Origin: an uncultured Caulobacterales bacterium | GTDB lineage: Bacteria; Pseudomonadota; Alphaproteobacteria; Caulobacterales; Maricaulaceae | Length of the DNA: 62,358 nt | Reading direction: 5' to 3' | NCBI GenBank assembly: GCA_937929915.1 | Contig: CALFUN010000002.1 | Span: forward strand, 1 to 62,358 | In this document: one piece after another, positions 53,707 through 62,358 of the stretch | Position numbering within the stretch: position 1 is the stretch's first letter | How the letters are laid out: every line of letters begins with the position of its first letter | Translations under genes and position numbers: made by a program | The notes under the pieces: model-generated | What the model saw: only the letters and a program-made list of their open reading frames with translations | Databases searched by the model: none | What the model was told of the DNA's origin: nothing

Positions 53707-54507
53707 TTAATTCGAGCTTGGCTCTGTCAATTTTATTTCGAATAAATGCGACCAATATTTGCCTGTCACAAAAAGACGTTTGGCCGCTTTGTCATATGCA
53801 ATTCCGTTAAGGTCGCTCGTTTTGTCTGTGACGGTGCCATGATTTTCTAGCAATCCCGACAAGTCTATCCAAGCTGTGACAAAGCCTGTTTGCGGGTCAA
53901 TACGGGCGATATGGTCTGTCTCCCAGATATTGGCGTAAATCTCGCCGTCAATCCATTCAAGCTCGTTGATTTTTACAACAGCTTCACCATTTGCGCTTAC
54001 AGATATGCGCTTGATTTCGGACAAGTTTTCGCGCGATAAAACGCGGATCTCGGCTGTGCCATCTGACATATAAATCACATCATTATCTGTAGTTAAGCCC
54101 CAGCCTTCGCCTTCATAACGGGCATAGCTTTGTAGCTTGAAGGTTTTATAGTCATAAATCAGTGCGAGCTGAGACTTCCATGTCACATTGACCAGATAAT
54201 TACCAACCCGTACCAGACCTTCGCCAAATAACTCGTCGGGTAGTTTGGCCTGTTGCAACACTTCGCCCGTTGCCAGATCAACTTTACGGATAGAGGATTT
54301 TTTCCAAAACCCTGTGCTTTCATAAATATATCCGTCTTCATAAAACAGGCCTTGCGTGAAAGCATCATCATCATGAGGGTAGCTCTTGATAACTTCATAA
54401 CCATAGGTCGGAATTGTCTCGGCTTTTGCACCGCTACATCCATAGCTGAATAAGGCAAGGCATAAGGCAGATATAAATGCGGCGATGTTTTTATAATGAA
54501 CAGCCAT
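53707..54507 (-). CDS. Glutaminyl-peptide cyclotransferase (plant/bacterial type)
   Basis: Converts N-terminal glutamine of peptides into pyroglutamate. The 266-residue chain has a lipoprotein-like signal (FSYGC) followed by the five-bladed propeller of the glutamine cyclotransferase family: HDDDAFTQGLFYEDGYIYESTG at the start, EGWGLT in the middle and DLNGIAYD near the end. Predicted to be envelope-attached. Followed by the redoxin gene. Confidence 0.9.
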   Translation of the reverse strand: MAVHYKNIAAFISALCLALFSYGCSGAKAETIPTYGYEVIKSYPHDDDAFTQGLFYEDGYIYESTGFWKKSSIRKVDLATGEVLQQAKLPDELFGEGLVRVGNYLVNVTWKSQLALIYDYKTFKLQSYARYEGEGWGLTTDNDVIYMSDGTAEIRVLSRENLSEIKRISVSANGEAVVKINELEWIDGEIYANIWETDHIARIDPQTGFVTAWIDLSGLLENHGTVTDKTSDLNGIAYDKAAKRLFVTGKYWSHLFEIKLTEPSSN

Positions 54508-54632
54508 GCTTGCCGATTATGTCGTTTCCGTTTGAATTATAAGCTTGATAGCTTGGCCAGAAAATACGCTAAATTGTCTAAGTTACAAGCGATAGCTACA
54601 TAATATTTTGAGAGGTGGATTGCTTAAAAATA

Positions 54633-55598
54633 TTAAGTACGCCCGCCCGCATATTTCACTAGCGCGTCGATACGTTTCTCAATAGGCGGGTGAGTGGCAA
54701 ACATGCCTGCAAAGCCTGTGCGCGGATTTTCAATAGCCATTTCTTGCACGTCTTCGGGTATATCTGGCATGTCCGCGCGGCCGGAGATTTTTTGTAAGGC
54801 GCGTATCATCGCATCGGGATTTTTCGTAAGCTCAACAGCGCCTGCATCGGCCATATATTCGCGTTTTCGCGATAGGGTAAAACGGATCATGATCGCTATA
54901 AAATAGGTGATGGCAACAATAATAATGGCAAACAATATAAGCGCGCCCGCATTTCCCCCGCCGCTACGGCGATGATGCGATGTACGGATTAAATTCGTTC
55001 GAAATACGCTGCGCATCAAACTCTCGCCAACGAAGGCAAAAATACCAACAAAGATCACAGCGATGATAAGCATACGGACATCTTTATGCCGAATATGGGA
55101 TAGTTCATGGGCGATTACGGCTTCAAGCTCCTCATCATCAAGCGCGTTTAATAATCCGCGAGTGAGGGTTACTTGGTAGTTTTTATCGCGTATCCCGCTG
55201 GCGAAGGCATTGAGTGCGGGCGTTTCCATAATCATCAGGCGCGGCATGGTTTGCCCGCGTGAAATACACAAATTTTCTAATAGTCGATAAGGGCGCGGCG
55301 CTTCAGATTCGCTTAGAGGGCGCGCTTTAGTCGAGGCATTTATCATCGCATTATGGCCTAGAAAGGCAATGCCAAACCAAGCGCCCGCAACGCCAAGCGC
55401 AATGGGCGCAGTCATTGGCAAGGTTTGGGCGGCATATAATAATCCGTCAGATGCATTGCCGTCAGAGGTAAAACCTAACCATAATACAATAAGGCCATAG
55501 GCTAAAAACAACAATAAAATAGGAAAGCCGATAAGCAGTAAAATACTGCGAAGATTATTATTCCAAATATGTGTCTTTAATCCGTAAGCCTCAATCAT
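54633..55598 (-). CDS. M48-family membrane metalloprotease (HtpX-like)
   Basis: Inner-membrane zinc protease for quality control of membrane proteins. The zinc motif is HELSH at residues 164-168, with the third ligand probably the Glu of REYMADAGA near residue 245. Four hydrophobic segments (about 17-40, 64-82, 175-195, 215-238) anchor it. Length 321 residues. Directly downstream of lemA, a recurrent pairing. Confidence 0.92.
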   Translation of the reverse strand: MIEAYGLKTHIWNNNLRSILLLIGFPILLLFLAYGLIVLWLGFTSDGNASDGLLYAAQTLPMTAPIALGVAGAWFGIAFLGHNAMINASTKARPLSESEAPRPYRLLENLCISRGQTMPRLMIMETPALNAFASGIRDKNYQVTLTRGLLNALDDEELEAVIAHELSHIRHKDVRMLIIAVIFVGIFAFVGESLMRSVFRTNLIRTSHHRRSGGGNAGALILFAIIIVAITYFIAIMIRFTLSRKREYMADAGAVELTKNPDAMIRALQKISGRADMPDIPEDVQEMAIENPRTGFAGMFATHPPIEKRIDALVKYAGGRT

Positions 55599-55629
55599 GA
55601 CTTATGATCCATATGCCATAATCGCTGAA

Positions 55630-56181
55630 TTAAAACTCGACTGTTGGCGCGGTTTGCAGAGCCGCGCGGCCTTCGGGAGCTTCGAAAAATTCACGCTCGC
55701 GAAACCCAAATGGCCCAGCGATAAGAACGGCAGGGAATTGCTCCCGGCCCGTATTATATTCTTGCACAGCATTATTATAAAAGCGGCGAGAGGCGGCGAT
55801 TTTATTTTCAACATCAGAAAGCTCGTCTTGTAACTGCATGAAATTTGTGTTGGCTTTCAGATCAGGATAGGCCTCGGATAAGGCGAAAAGCTTACCAAGG
55901 GCGGCAGATAACATCCCTTCGGCTTGTGCTTGATCTTGCACATTATTGGCACTTACGGCGGCATTACGGGCTTCGATGACTTCTTTGAATGTCCCCTTTT
56001 CGTGCTTGGCGTAACCTTTTACAGTATTGACGAGTTGCGGGACAAGGTCTTGGCGCTGTTTAAGCTGCACTTCAATATCAGACCACGCTTGATTGGATGT
56101 TTGGCGCAAAGCCACGAGTCTGTTGTAAATCCCGATGAGGATAACGACAATAATGCCGAGAATAACGAGTAAAATTTCCAT
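55630..56181 (-). CDS. LemA-family membrane protein
   Basis: A 183-residue protein with one N-terminal transmembrane helix and a long helical domain. The LemA pattern is NRLVALRQTSNQAWSDIEVQ followed by QRQDLVPQLV and, near the end, RRFYNNAVQEYN. Function is not established. ATG 56181 has AGGGA six bases upstream; the longer frame lacks one. Lies directly upstream of the M48 protease, so the two are likely one unit. Confidence 0.92.
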   Translation of the reverse strand: MEILLVILGIIVVILIGIYNRLVALRQTSNQAWSDIEVQLKQRQDLVPQLVNTVKGYAKHEKGTFKEVIEARNAAVSANNVQDQAQAEGMLSAALGKLFALSEAYPDLKANTNFMQLQDELSDVENKIAASRRFYNNAVQEYNTGREQFPAVLIAGPFGFREREFFEAPEGRAALQTAPTVEF

Positions 56182-56251
56182 AACTGTTCCCTTGTGAACG
56201 TGGTTTAAGTCTACGGGAAAAGAGGCTTTCAAGACAAGGAAAAAGCGTTAA

Positions 56252-57826
56252 TTACTTTGCGAAGATGTCTGGAAGGCCTGTTGCGAGTTGCGGAACCGCG
56301 ATAACCAGTAAAATAATGGCAATTTGAATGCCAATAAATGGCAACACACCGCGATAAATATCTGTTGTTTGTACCTCTGGCGGAGCCACGCCGCGTAGGT
56401 AAAATAGCGCAAAGCCAAAGGGCGGCGTTAGAAACGATGTCTGCAAATTTAGCGCCATAATCACGCCCAGCCATATAGGGTCCATACCAGCTGCGAGCAA
56501 AGGCGGGGCGACGAGCGGGACAACGACAAATGTTATTTCGATGAAATCGAGGAAAAACCCCAATATAAACATGACAAGCATGACTAGGGCAAATGCACCC
56601 CATTTTCCTCCGGGGGCCGCATCTAGTAACCTTGCCACCATATCATCGCCGCCAAAGCCTCTAAAGACGAGGCTAAAAATGGTTGCGCCGATTAAGATCA
56701 CGAAAACCATGCAGGTAATGTGCATCGTTGTGCGCGATACATCAGCAAGGTTTTTAGATTTTATTAGAGGTATAAGGCTGATGGCTGTGCCGATGATGGC
56801 AAGGCCTGCAAGGAGCAGGGCGATCGTGACGGCCATGCGTTCCGTGCCTGTCCATATATTTTGGTCAAAACGCATATCGACGCCAGTCAGGTCAATAACG
56901 ACTAATAAGAGTAATCCGCCCGCAGCCATAAAGGCGGCGCGTTTGACGAAACCGTTTTCAGATGTCCGATAGGCAGCGAGTAAAATGGCGCCTAATGCAC
57001 CAAGCGCCGCGCCGCGTGTCGGGGTGGCATAACCTGACAAAATCGACCCTAAAACGGCAATCATCAACAAAATTGGCGGTAACATAGCGATGAAAGTTTT
57101 ACGGATGAAAATCCAAGGCGATACACCCTCTGGCCATGATTGTGCAGGCGCTACGCTGGGTTTCAACATAGCGGTGATAGATATGTAAAGCGCGTAACAT
57201 CCCACAAGAATAACGCCGGGCAATATAGCGCCTGCAAATAAATCCCCAACTGAAATGACGCCATTGGCATCAAGCCCGTGACTACGCTGGGCTTCTTGGT
57301 AGGCATTGGACATTTGGTCGCCAAGGATAACCAGAACGATAGAGGGCGGGATGATTTGCCCGAGCGTGCCAGAGGCGGCAATAGAGCCGGAGGCAAGGGA
57401 CGGGGCATATTTGCGTTTGAGCATGGTCGGCAGAGATAGCAACCCCATCGTTACCACGGTTGCGCCGACAATCCCTGTGGAGGCGGCGAGTAAAGCCCCA
57501 ACAAATACCACTGATATGCCAAGTCCCCCTTTCAAAGGCCCAAATAAATCGGCCATGCTTTCCAGTAAATCTTCGGCAATACGAGATTTTTCCAGCATGA
57601 CCCCCATAAAGACAAATAACGGGACAGCAATTAGGATTTCGCGGGTGATGAGAGGATAAATCCGTCCGGGTAAAGAGAGTAAAAATTCAGGCTCAAATGT
57701 CCCTGTCATTACGCCAATCGCTGCAAATATAAGTGATACGCCTGATAATGTCAGGGCCACATTATAACCGCCCATCAAAGCCAGACAGGCACATGCAAAC
57801 ATGGACAGGGCAAGCAGATCAGCCAC
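56252..57826 (-). CDS. dctM: TRAP transporter large permease (DctM)
   Basis: Membrane subunit carrying the substrate pathway of a sodium-driven TRAP importer. The 524-residue protein has 12 or more helices with the DctM patterns VPLFVFMGVMLEKS and SGTLGQIIPPSIVLV. A central extra hydrophobic stretch makes it longer than the usual ~430 residues, as in the TakP-type systems. GTG start at 57826 with AGGAAAG upstream, two bases after the dctQ stop. Confidence 0.94.
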   Translation of the reverse strand: MADLLALSMFACACLALMGGYNVALTLSGVSLIFAAIGVMTGTFEPEFLLSLPGRIYPLITREILIAVPLFVFMGVMLEKSRIAEDLLESMADLFGPLKGGLGISVVFVGALLAASTGIVGATVVTMGLLSLPTMLKRKYAPSLASGSIAASGTLGQIIPPSIVLVILGDQMSNAYQEAQRSHGLDANGVISVGDLFAGAILPGVILVGCYALYISITAMLKPSVAPAQSWPEGVSPWIFIRKTFIAMLPPILLMIAVLGSILSGYATPTRGAALGALGAILLAAYRTSENGFVKRAAFMAAGGLLLLVVIDLTGVDMRFDQNIWTGTERMAVTIALLLAGLAIIGTAISLIPLIKSKNLADVSRTTMHITCMVFVILIGATIFSLVFRGFGGDDMVARLLDAAPGGKWGAFALVMLVMFILGFFLDFIEITFVVVPLVAPPLLAAGMDPIWLGVIMALNLQTSFLTPPFGFALFYLRGVAPPEVQTTDIYRGVLPFIGIQIAIILLVIAVPQLATGLPDIFAK

Positions 57827-57828
57827 GC

Positions 57829-58551
57829 CTAACTTTCCTGCCGATCTATGTGATGCGGTATGTCTATTTGCGGCTGTGCGCGGGGCGTATCAAAAAATTT
57901 TGGGATATGGGCTGGGCGTGCGGGACGGGTCTGTCCGCACAAACACATTGCTGCGCGCAGGGCGATGGCAAATCCTTGCATAATCATACTCACAGCGAAA
58001 ATCGGAATAAGTGTTTTGAGTAAATAAGCCCCCGCTATACCGTCAGATTCGGCTGAGGCTTCTAATGTATTCCATGCAAAACCGACAAAACTTTGCGAAT
58101 TCCAAAGGATGATTAGGCAGACAGGTAAGAGCAGTAGATAAAAGCCGACGAAATCGACGAGCGCGCGGGTTTGCGCGCCCATATTGGTGTGGAAAATATC
58201 CACTCTTACGTGCTGGCCTGCCAGTAATGTTGCGCCCGCGCCGAGCATGATGACACTGGCGTGCATATATTCTGCACTTTCAAATAGTTTCGTCCAGCTT
58301 TGCCCGAAAATTGAGAGGGCGAAAACTGTAAAAGCAACGGTTAAAACCAGCACAGGCAAAAGCCATTTGATTGCTTCGCCAAGACGGTAAGACATATTAT
58401 CAATGATTTGAATGAAAGTGTGAGCTATATCTTTTACAAGATTGTTTTTATTCAAAAATAAGTAAATCACAGGCAATGTAGTGATCGGTAAAAATACCCA
58501 GCCGATAGCTTTTAACGCCCCGCTTACATGTCCTAAAATCTCTTGCCACAT
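57829..58551 (-). CDS. dctQ: TRAP transporter small permease (DctQ)
   Basis: Four-helix membrane subunit pairing with DctM. The 240-residue protein includes GQHVRVDIFHTNM, the typical DctQ loop (usually HIRVD). Two extra N-terminal helices give a longer form seen with 500-residue DctM partners. One base separates the dctP stop from its start. Confidence 0.9.
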   Translation of the reverse strand: MWQEILGHVSGALKAIGWVFLPITTLPVIYLFLNKNNLVKDIAHTFIQIIDNMSYRLGEAIKWLLPVLVLTVAFTVFALSIFGQSWTKLFESAEYMHASVIMLGAGATLLAGQHVRVDIFHTNMGAQTRALVDFVGFYLLLLPVCLIILWNSQSFVGFAWNTLEASAESDGIAGAYLLKTLIPIFAVSMIMQGFAIALRAAMCLCGQTRPARPAHIPKFFDTPRAQPQIDIPHHIDRQES

Positions 58552-58552
58552 A

Positions 58553-59713
58553 TTAGCCGCCTAAAGCTTCTAGGGCGCGTTGACGCGCGGCGATATAACG
58601 GCCCTCACTCATTTGCGTCCAGTCACGATATTCATTACGTGCAGCAAGGTAGCTCTCATAGATACGCTGCGTTTGCCTATCAGAATTCCCGAGTTCGCGC
58701 ACAACATCTTCGCACACTTTACCAACTTCGATCATAATCTCATCGGTGAAAAACCGCGGCGCGATACCATGGTCATTTTTTAAGATATTGAGAGCTTTAG
58801 CATTCTCATGTGTATATTCCCCAAGGCTCGCATCATTGGCGGCTTTGCAAGCAAAACTGACCATGGCTTGCTCTGAAGGGGTGAAGCTTTCCCAAATATC
58901 TAAATTGATCCCGATAGAAAGCGATGCCCCCGGTTCATGAAAGCCCGGCGCGTAATAATACGGCGCTTCGCGGTAAAAACCGAAGGCGTAATCATTCCAC
59001 GGCCCAACCCATTCTGTCGCGTCAATCGAGCCAGATTGTAGGGCTTGGTAAATCTCGCTGCCAGATAGGCGTACGGCAGCGCCGCCCAAACGGCGAATGA
59101 CTTCGCCGCCAAGACCGGGCATACGCATTTTAAGACCTTTGAAGTCTTCGAGTGAGTTAATCTCGCGTTTGAACCAACCGCCAGTTTGATGACCAGTATT
59201 ACCTGCTTGGAAAGCTTTAATGTTAAATTGCGCCGATAAATTATCCCAGAGAGTCTGCCCGCCGCCGTGATCTATCCAGCCCATAATCTCTGCCGCTGTC
59301 ATGCCCATTGGTACGGCTGTAAAGAATGAGAAACCGCGTGATTTTCCCTGCCAGTAATATTCCGCGCCGTGATACATATCCGCCGCGCCAGTGGAGGTCG
59401 CGTCAAAACATTCCAACGCCCCAACAAGCTCGCCCGCCGCATAGACCTTTACGTCAATCGTCCCGCCGCTCATATCGTAAAGCGCCTTGGCAAAGCGATT
59501 AGGCATTTGTCCAAGGCCAGGGAAGTCTTTGGGCCATGTCGTTGCAAGGCGGAATTGTTTCAGCCCGCGATGAATGGCAGGTGCAGCGATAGCTTGATCG
59601 CCGGGTTTTACTGATGTTTTGGCTTTGCGTTTAGGATTTAACGCGCCAATGACGCCGGCCCCGCCCGCCAGTGCCGCCGCGCCCATCACAATATCTCTGC
59701 GTTTCACACTCAT
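58553..59713 (-). CDS. dctP: TRAP substrate-binding protein (DctP, TakP-like)
   Basis: Periplasmic receptor of the TRAP system. The N-terminus has a Tat-type signal (KRRDIVMGAAAL), as in TakP-type receptors. The mature part shows the family features TTWPKDFPG, YYWQGKS, KGLKMRMPG and SGSIDATEWVGPWND. These resemble Rhodobacter TakP, which binds 2-oxo acids, so pyruvate-like acids are a reasonable guess. ATG 59713 is chosen over an upstream frame start inside the bpt gene. First gene of dctP-dctQ-dctM. Confidence 0.93.
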   Translation of the reverse strand: MSVKRRDIVMGAAALAGGAGVIGALNPKRKAKTSVKPGDQAIAAPAIHRGLKQFRLATTWPKDFPGLGQMPNRFAKALYDMSGGTIDVKVYAAGELVGALECFDATSTGAADMYHGAEYYWQGKSRGFSFFTAVPMGMTAAEIMGWIDHGGGQTLWDNLSAQFNIKAFQAGNTGHQTGGWFKREINSLEDFKGLKMRMPGLGGEVIRRLGGAAVRLSGSEIYQALQSGSIDATEWVGPWNDYAFGFYREAPYYYAPGFHEPGASLSIGINLDIWESFTPSEQAMVSFACKAANDASLGEYTHENAKALNILKNDHGIAPRFFTDEIMIEVGKVCEDVVRELGNSDRQTQRIYESYLAARNEYRDWTQMSEGRYIAARQRALEALGG

Positions 59714-59729
59714 AAAGTCTCTAATATAT

Positions 59730-60449
59730 TCAGGATAATTTTTGCCAACCACGATGACCAAGGGTTTCGCAAGGTCGAAAGCGTGATTTATACTGCATTT
59801 TCGGACTATCTGGCACCCAATAGCCTAAATAGAGATGGGGCAAATTATCGTTAGCGCAGCGCCTTATTTGGTCAAGTATCATGTAATTGCCCAATGAGCG
59901 CTTGGCATGTTCGGGCGCAAAGAAACTATAAACAAGTGATAATCCGTCCATTAGGCGATCCGCCAGCACACAGGCAATCAAATGGCCCTTTGGGGTACGG
60001 TATTCGATAATTTCTGTTTCACTGGCGCAATCTTCAACCATCATTTCATAACGCTGAAAATCCATCTCTGTCATACCTCCGCCCGGATGACGATGGTTGA
60101 GATATTGCTGCATCAGATCAAATTGCTCTGTCGTTGCGATAGGCTCTGTTTGCATTCCGATTAAATCGGCATTGCGCGTTATTGTGCGGCGAAAACTTTG
60201 ATTGGGAGTAAATCCATCAACGATAATGCGCAGGCTACGACATTCACGACAGCTCTCACAAGCTGGGCGGTAAATGACATTTTGCGAGCGCCGAAACCCT
60301 GCATGTGTCAAATAATTATTCAAATGCGGGCCATCTAGCGGATCAAGTTGCGTGAAAATTTTACGCTCCATACGGTCAGGTAAATACGGGCAGGGCGATG
60401 GGATAGTGAGGTAAAATTGCAAGCGATTGGGATCAAATGGATGCGACAT
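59730..60449 (-). CDS. bpt: Aspartate/glutamate leucyltransferase (bacterial N-end rule)
   Basis: Transfers leucine from leucyl-tRNA to N-terminal Asp/Glu, marking proteins for ClpS-ClpAP. The N-terminal ATE domain has PACESCRECRSLRI and the C-terminal domain ends with GYWVPDSPKMQYKSRF. Length 239 residues. ATG 60449 (MSHPFDPN) is the natural start; longer frames run into the upstream permease gene. It lies 16 bases before the TRAP receptor gene. Confidence 0.93.
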   Translation of the reverse strand: MSHPFDPNRLQFYLTIPSPCPYLPDRMERKIFTQLDPLDGPHLNNYLTHAGFRRSQNVIYRPACESCRECRSLRIIVDGFTPNQSFRRTITRNADLIGMQTEPIATTEQFDLMQQYLNHRHPGGGMTEMDFQRYEMMVEDCASETEIIEYRTPKGHLIACVLADRLMDGLSLVYSFFAPEHAKRSLGNYMILDQIRRCANDNLPHLYLGYWVPDSPKMQYKSRFRPCETLGHRGWQKLS

Positions 60450-60453
60450 ACTC

Positions 60454-62295
60454 TTACAGACCAAAGAAAAACGGAACAAGCAAGGTATAACTGACCCATA
60501 ATAGCAGTATGAGCGGGATACCAAAGCGAGCAAAGTCCGAAAATTTGTAATGTCCAGGACCTAAGACTAACAGGTTCGTTTGATAGGCTATCGGCGTTGC
60601 GAAGCTGCAATTTGCCGCAAATATCACCGTTAGCACAATGACGACCGGATCTATGCCCGCTTGCTCGCTAATTGCCAGAGCAATAGGAGCAAATAATAGA
60701 GCCGCGGCGCTATTGGAAATAATATTGGTGAAAATTGCAATGACGATAAATAAGGCAGCAAGCAATGCCTGATCGCCGTAAGGGCCAGCTGCGTTAATCA
60801 AGCCATTGCCGATAAAAGTCGCCCCGCCTGTGTTTTCTAATGATAGGCCCATAGCAAAGGCTGCACCAATCAGCAAGAATATGCGCATGTCAAGCGCTCG
60901 AACAGCTTGGCGTATATTTAGGCAACCTGTCGCTATCATGGCAAGTGCGCCGCCAAGAGCTGCGAGTTCTATGGGCAGAAGACTAAGGGCGGCAATGCCA
61001 ATCGTGCTTATGAAAATCCATCGTGCAAATTTGGATTTGCGAATATCAGGCAGCTCTACCTGCGACCAATCTAGCAAGATAATATCACGATTATGCCGCA
61101 AGGCTCGCATATCGCCATCATAGCCAAAAAGTAGTAAGACATCGCCAGCCTCAAGCCGAATATCTAGCATAGGTCTACGGATCATACGAGATCGTCTTTG
61201 AATACCAAGAACAAGGCAGTTGGTTAGCCGCCGAAAGCCAATTTGTTCAATCGTACGGCCAATCATACGCGAGCCAGGGGCAATAATGGCCTCGCTTATC
61301 ACGATTGTACCTCTGCTTTCATTTTGCCGTGAATTAAAGCCTGCAATATCGAGCATGCCTTTGAGATATTGCGGGTTAGAAGAGAGCAGGCTTGAGAGGG
61401 ATTTACGTGTGGCTGCGACAACCAAAACATCACCGATTTGCAATGCATCCTCAAAGGGGGGCAGCATAGAGCTATCGCCGCGCTGTATCATCCGTAAAGT
61501 TACATTTTTCAAGCGTGGGAACAGGCCAGCTATGGGTTGCAAGCCAAGTAAGGGGTGGTTTTTTGTGACTTGAATTTGCGCAATATATTGATGCCCCGTA
61601 GAGCCAGTATTTATGTCTGAATTGGTGCGTTCAGGGAGTAAAATTGGCGCAAAAATAATGATATAGGCTGCGCCAATGACCGCTAATGTTATCCCGGGCC
61701 AAAATTGTGTGAAAAATGTCAATGACATATCCGTTGAGCGTTTTAGGACGTCATTGACGAGTAAATTGGTTGATGAACCAATCAATGTTGTCATCCCAGC
61801 TAATATACTGATGAAGCTAAGCGGCATCATATAGCGGGAGGCTTCGTGTTTGAGACGCGATGACATGGCGACTAAAATCGGGATAAACATCACAACAACA
61901 GGTGTGTTATTCATGAACATGGAAATGGCAAAGGCCACAGTAAAGACAAGCAGCAAAGTTCGGCGCGGGGCGCGGTCAAGCGCGCTATTAATATTGGTAA
62001 TCGGGCCTTCTAGGGCGCCTGTTTGAAACATGCCTTGTCCAATGACGAGCAGGGCCATGATGGTAATAAGGGCGGGGGCAGCAAAACCAGAGAGTAAGTC
62101 TTGAGAGTTTAGCGATGTTGCATCGGAGCCTGTTTCATAACTGCCAGCAAATAAATGAAAGAACAGCATTAATGCGACAATGACACCGATAGATATAGCT
62201 TCAATGGTAAAGGTTTCACGCACGTAAAACCATACGCTGATTGCGACAATCGCAAAGACAGCCCACATTTGCCATATTTCAGGTAAAATCATCAT
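60454..62295 (-). CDS. SLC13/DASS-family permease with two RCK_C domains
   Basis: Sodium-coupled anion (dicarboxylate or sulfate) importer. The 613-residue protein has helices in two halves with the motifs MNNTPVVVMFIP, LIGSSTNLLVND, and, in the second half, SNSAAALLFAPIA and ANCSFATPI. Between them (about 225-400) lie two TrkA-C/RCK_C regulatory domains, each ending in a GDVLVV/GDVLLLFG strand. The substrate cannot be decided. ATG at 62295, with a second ATG next to it. Confidence 0.92.
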   Translation of the reverse strand: MMILPEIWQMWAVFAIVAISVWFYVRETFTIEAISIGVIVALMLFFHLFAGSYETGSDATSLNSQDLLSGFAAPALITIMALLVIGQGMFQTGALEGPITNINSALDRAPRRTLLLVFTVAFAISMFMNNTPVVVMFIPILVAMSSRLKHEASRYMMPLSFISILAGMTTLIGSSTNLLVNDVLKRSTDMSLTFFTQFWPGITLAVIGAAYIIIFAPILLPERTNSDINTGSTGHQYIAQIQVTKNHPLLGLQPIAGLFPRLKNVTLRMIQRGDSSMLPPFEDALQIGDVLVVAATRKSLSSLLSSNPQYLKGMLDIAGFNSRQNESRGTIVISEAIIAPGSRMIGRTIEQIGFRRLTNCLVLGIQRRSRMIRRPMLDIRLEAGDVLLLFGYDGDMRALRHNRDIILLDWSQVELPDIRKSKFARWIFISTIGIAALSLLPIELAALGGALAMIATGCLNIRQAVRALDMRIFLLIGAAFAMGLSLENTGGATFIGNGLINAAGPYGDQALLAALFIVIAIFTNIISNSAAALLFAPIALAISEQAGIDPVVIVLTVIFAANCSFATPIAYQTNLLVLGPGHYKFSDFARFGIPLILLLWVSYTLLVPFFFGL

Positions 62296-62358
62296 GCGGT
62301 GTTAGTCTCCCCCCATATTGTGTGTGGATGTCTTATTGTCTGTATTTGCCTATCTCTA

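Noticed and set aside
55000..57000. Prophage or genomic island in the right part
   Set aside because: All genes there are ordinary chromosomal families and no integrase, att repeats or phage genes are present.

Overview
The window looks like a chromosome segment of a marine, moderately low-GC alphaproteobacterium, most likely of the Maricaulales/Hyphomonadales (Robiginitomaculum-like) group. This rests on gene order and protein style, not on a marker gene: slt-dapA-smpB, rpoZ-rel-pyrE-pdxJ-acpS-lepB-rnc-era-recO and an Rrf2-led suf operon are typical alphaproteobacterial clusters. No rRNA, tRNA, CRISPR array, prophage or integrative element was seen. The only mobile DNA is the 5' end of a transposase gene cut by the left window edge.

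Layout. 1-0.14 kb: edge of an IS1182-type element. 0.2-5.5 kb: tyrS, anmK, an M1 aminopeptidase lipoprotein and an alpha/beta hydrolase. 5.6-15.2 kb: a long, tightly overlapping suf operon for Fe-S cluster assembly, preceded by a good match to an IscR type-1 operator. The usual genes (Rrf2 regulator, cysteine desulfurase, sufB, sufC, sufD, sufS, sufT, sufA-like) are interrupted between sufB and sufC by a lipoprotein, an exported RidA, a cytoplasmic RidA lacking the key arginine and two sister cupins. Two tiny membrane proteins sit between sufD and sufS. 15.3-18.2 kb: an exported protein of unknown family translationally coupled to a pilus-chaperone-like protein, then a membrane protein. 18.2-27.6 kb: DUF3179 protein, rpoH, a DegQ-like lipoprotein protease, rluD, a large TipN-like coiled-coil membrane protein, a CPBP protease and an Hpt protein. 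27.7-28.6 kb: a second exported protein clearly related to the one at 15.3 kb.

28.7-36.7 kb: a UDG-superfamily protein, kbl-tdh (threonine to glycine), a Bcr/CflA exporter, an AT-rich exported serine protease, an acyl-CoA ligase and a threonine/serine dehydratase. 36.7-43 kb: slt, dapA, smpB, an outer-membrane beta-barrel, a second UDG, a NYN-domain protein and folK. 43-53.2 kb: a housekeeping block read on the plus strand (rpoZ, rel, pyrE, pdxJ, acpS, lepB, rnc, era, recO, parC). 53.2-62.3 kb: minus-strand genes for a redoxin, glutamine cyclotransferase, M48 protease plus LemA, a complete TRAP transporter, the N-end-rule transferase bpt and an SLC13 permease.

The best candidates for something new are (1) the RidA/cupin/lipoprotein cassette inside the suf operon, which may protect PLP- and metal-dependent steps of cluster assembly, and (2) a two-member family of exported proteins, one encoded with its own chaperone and no visible usher. 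Both are inferences from sequence and context.
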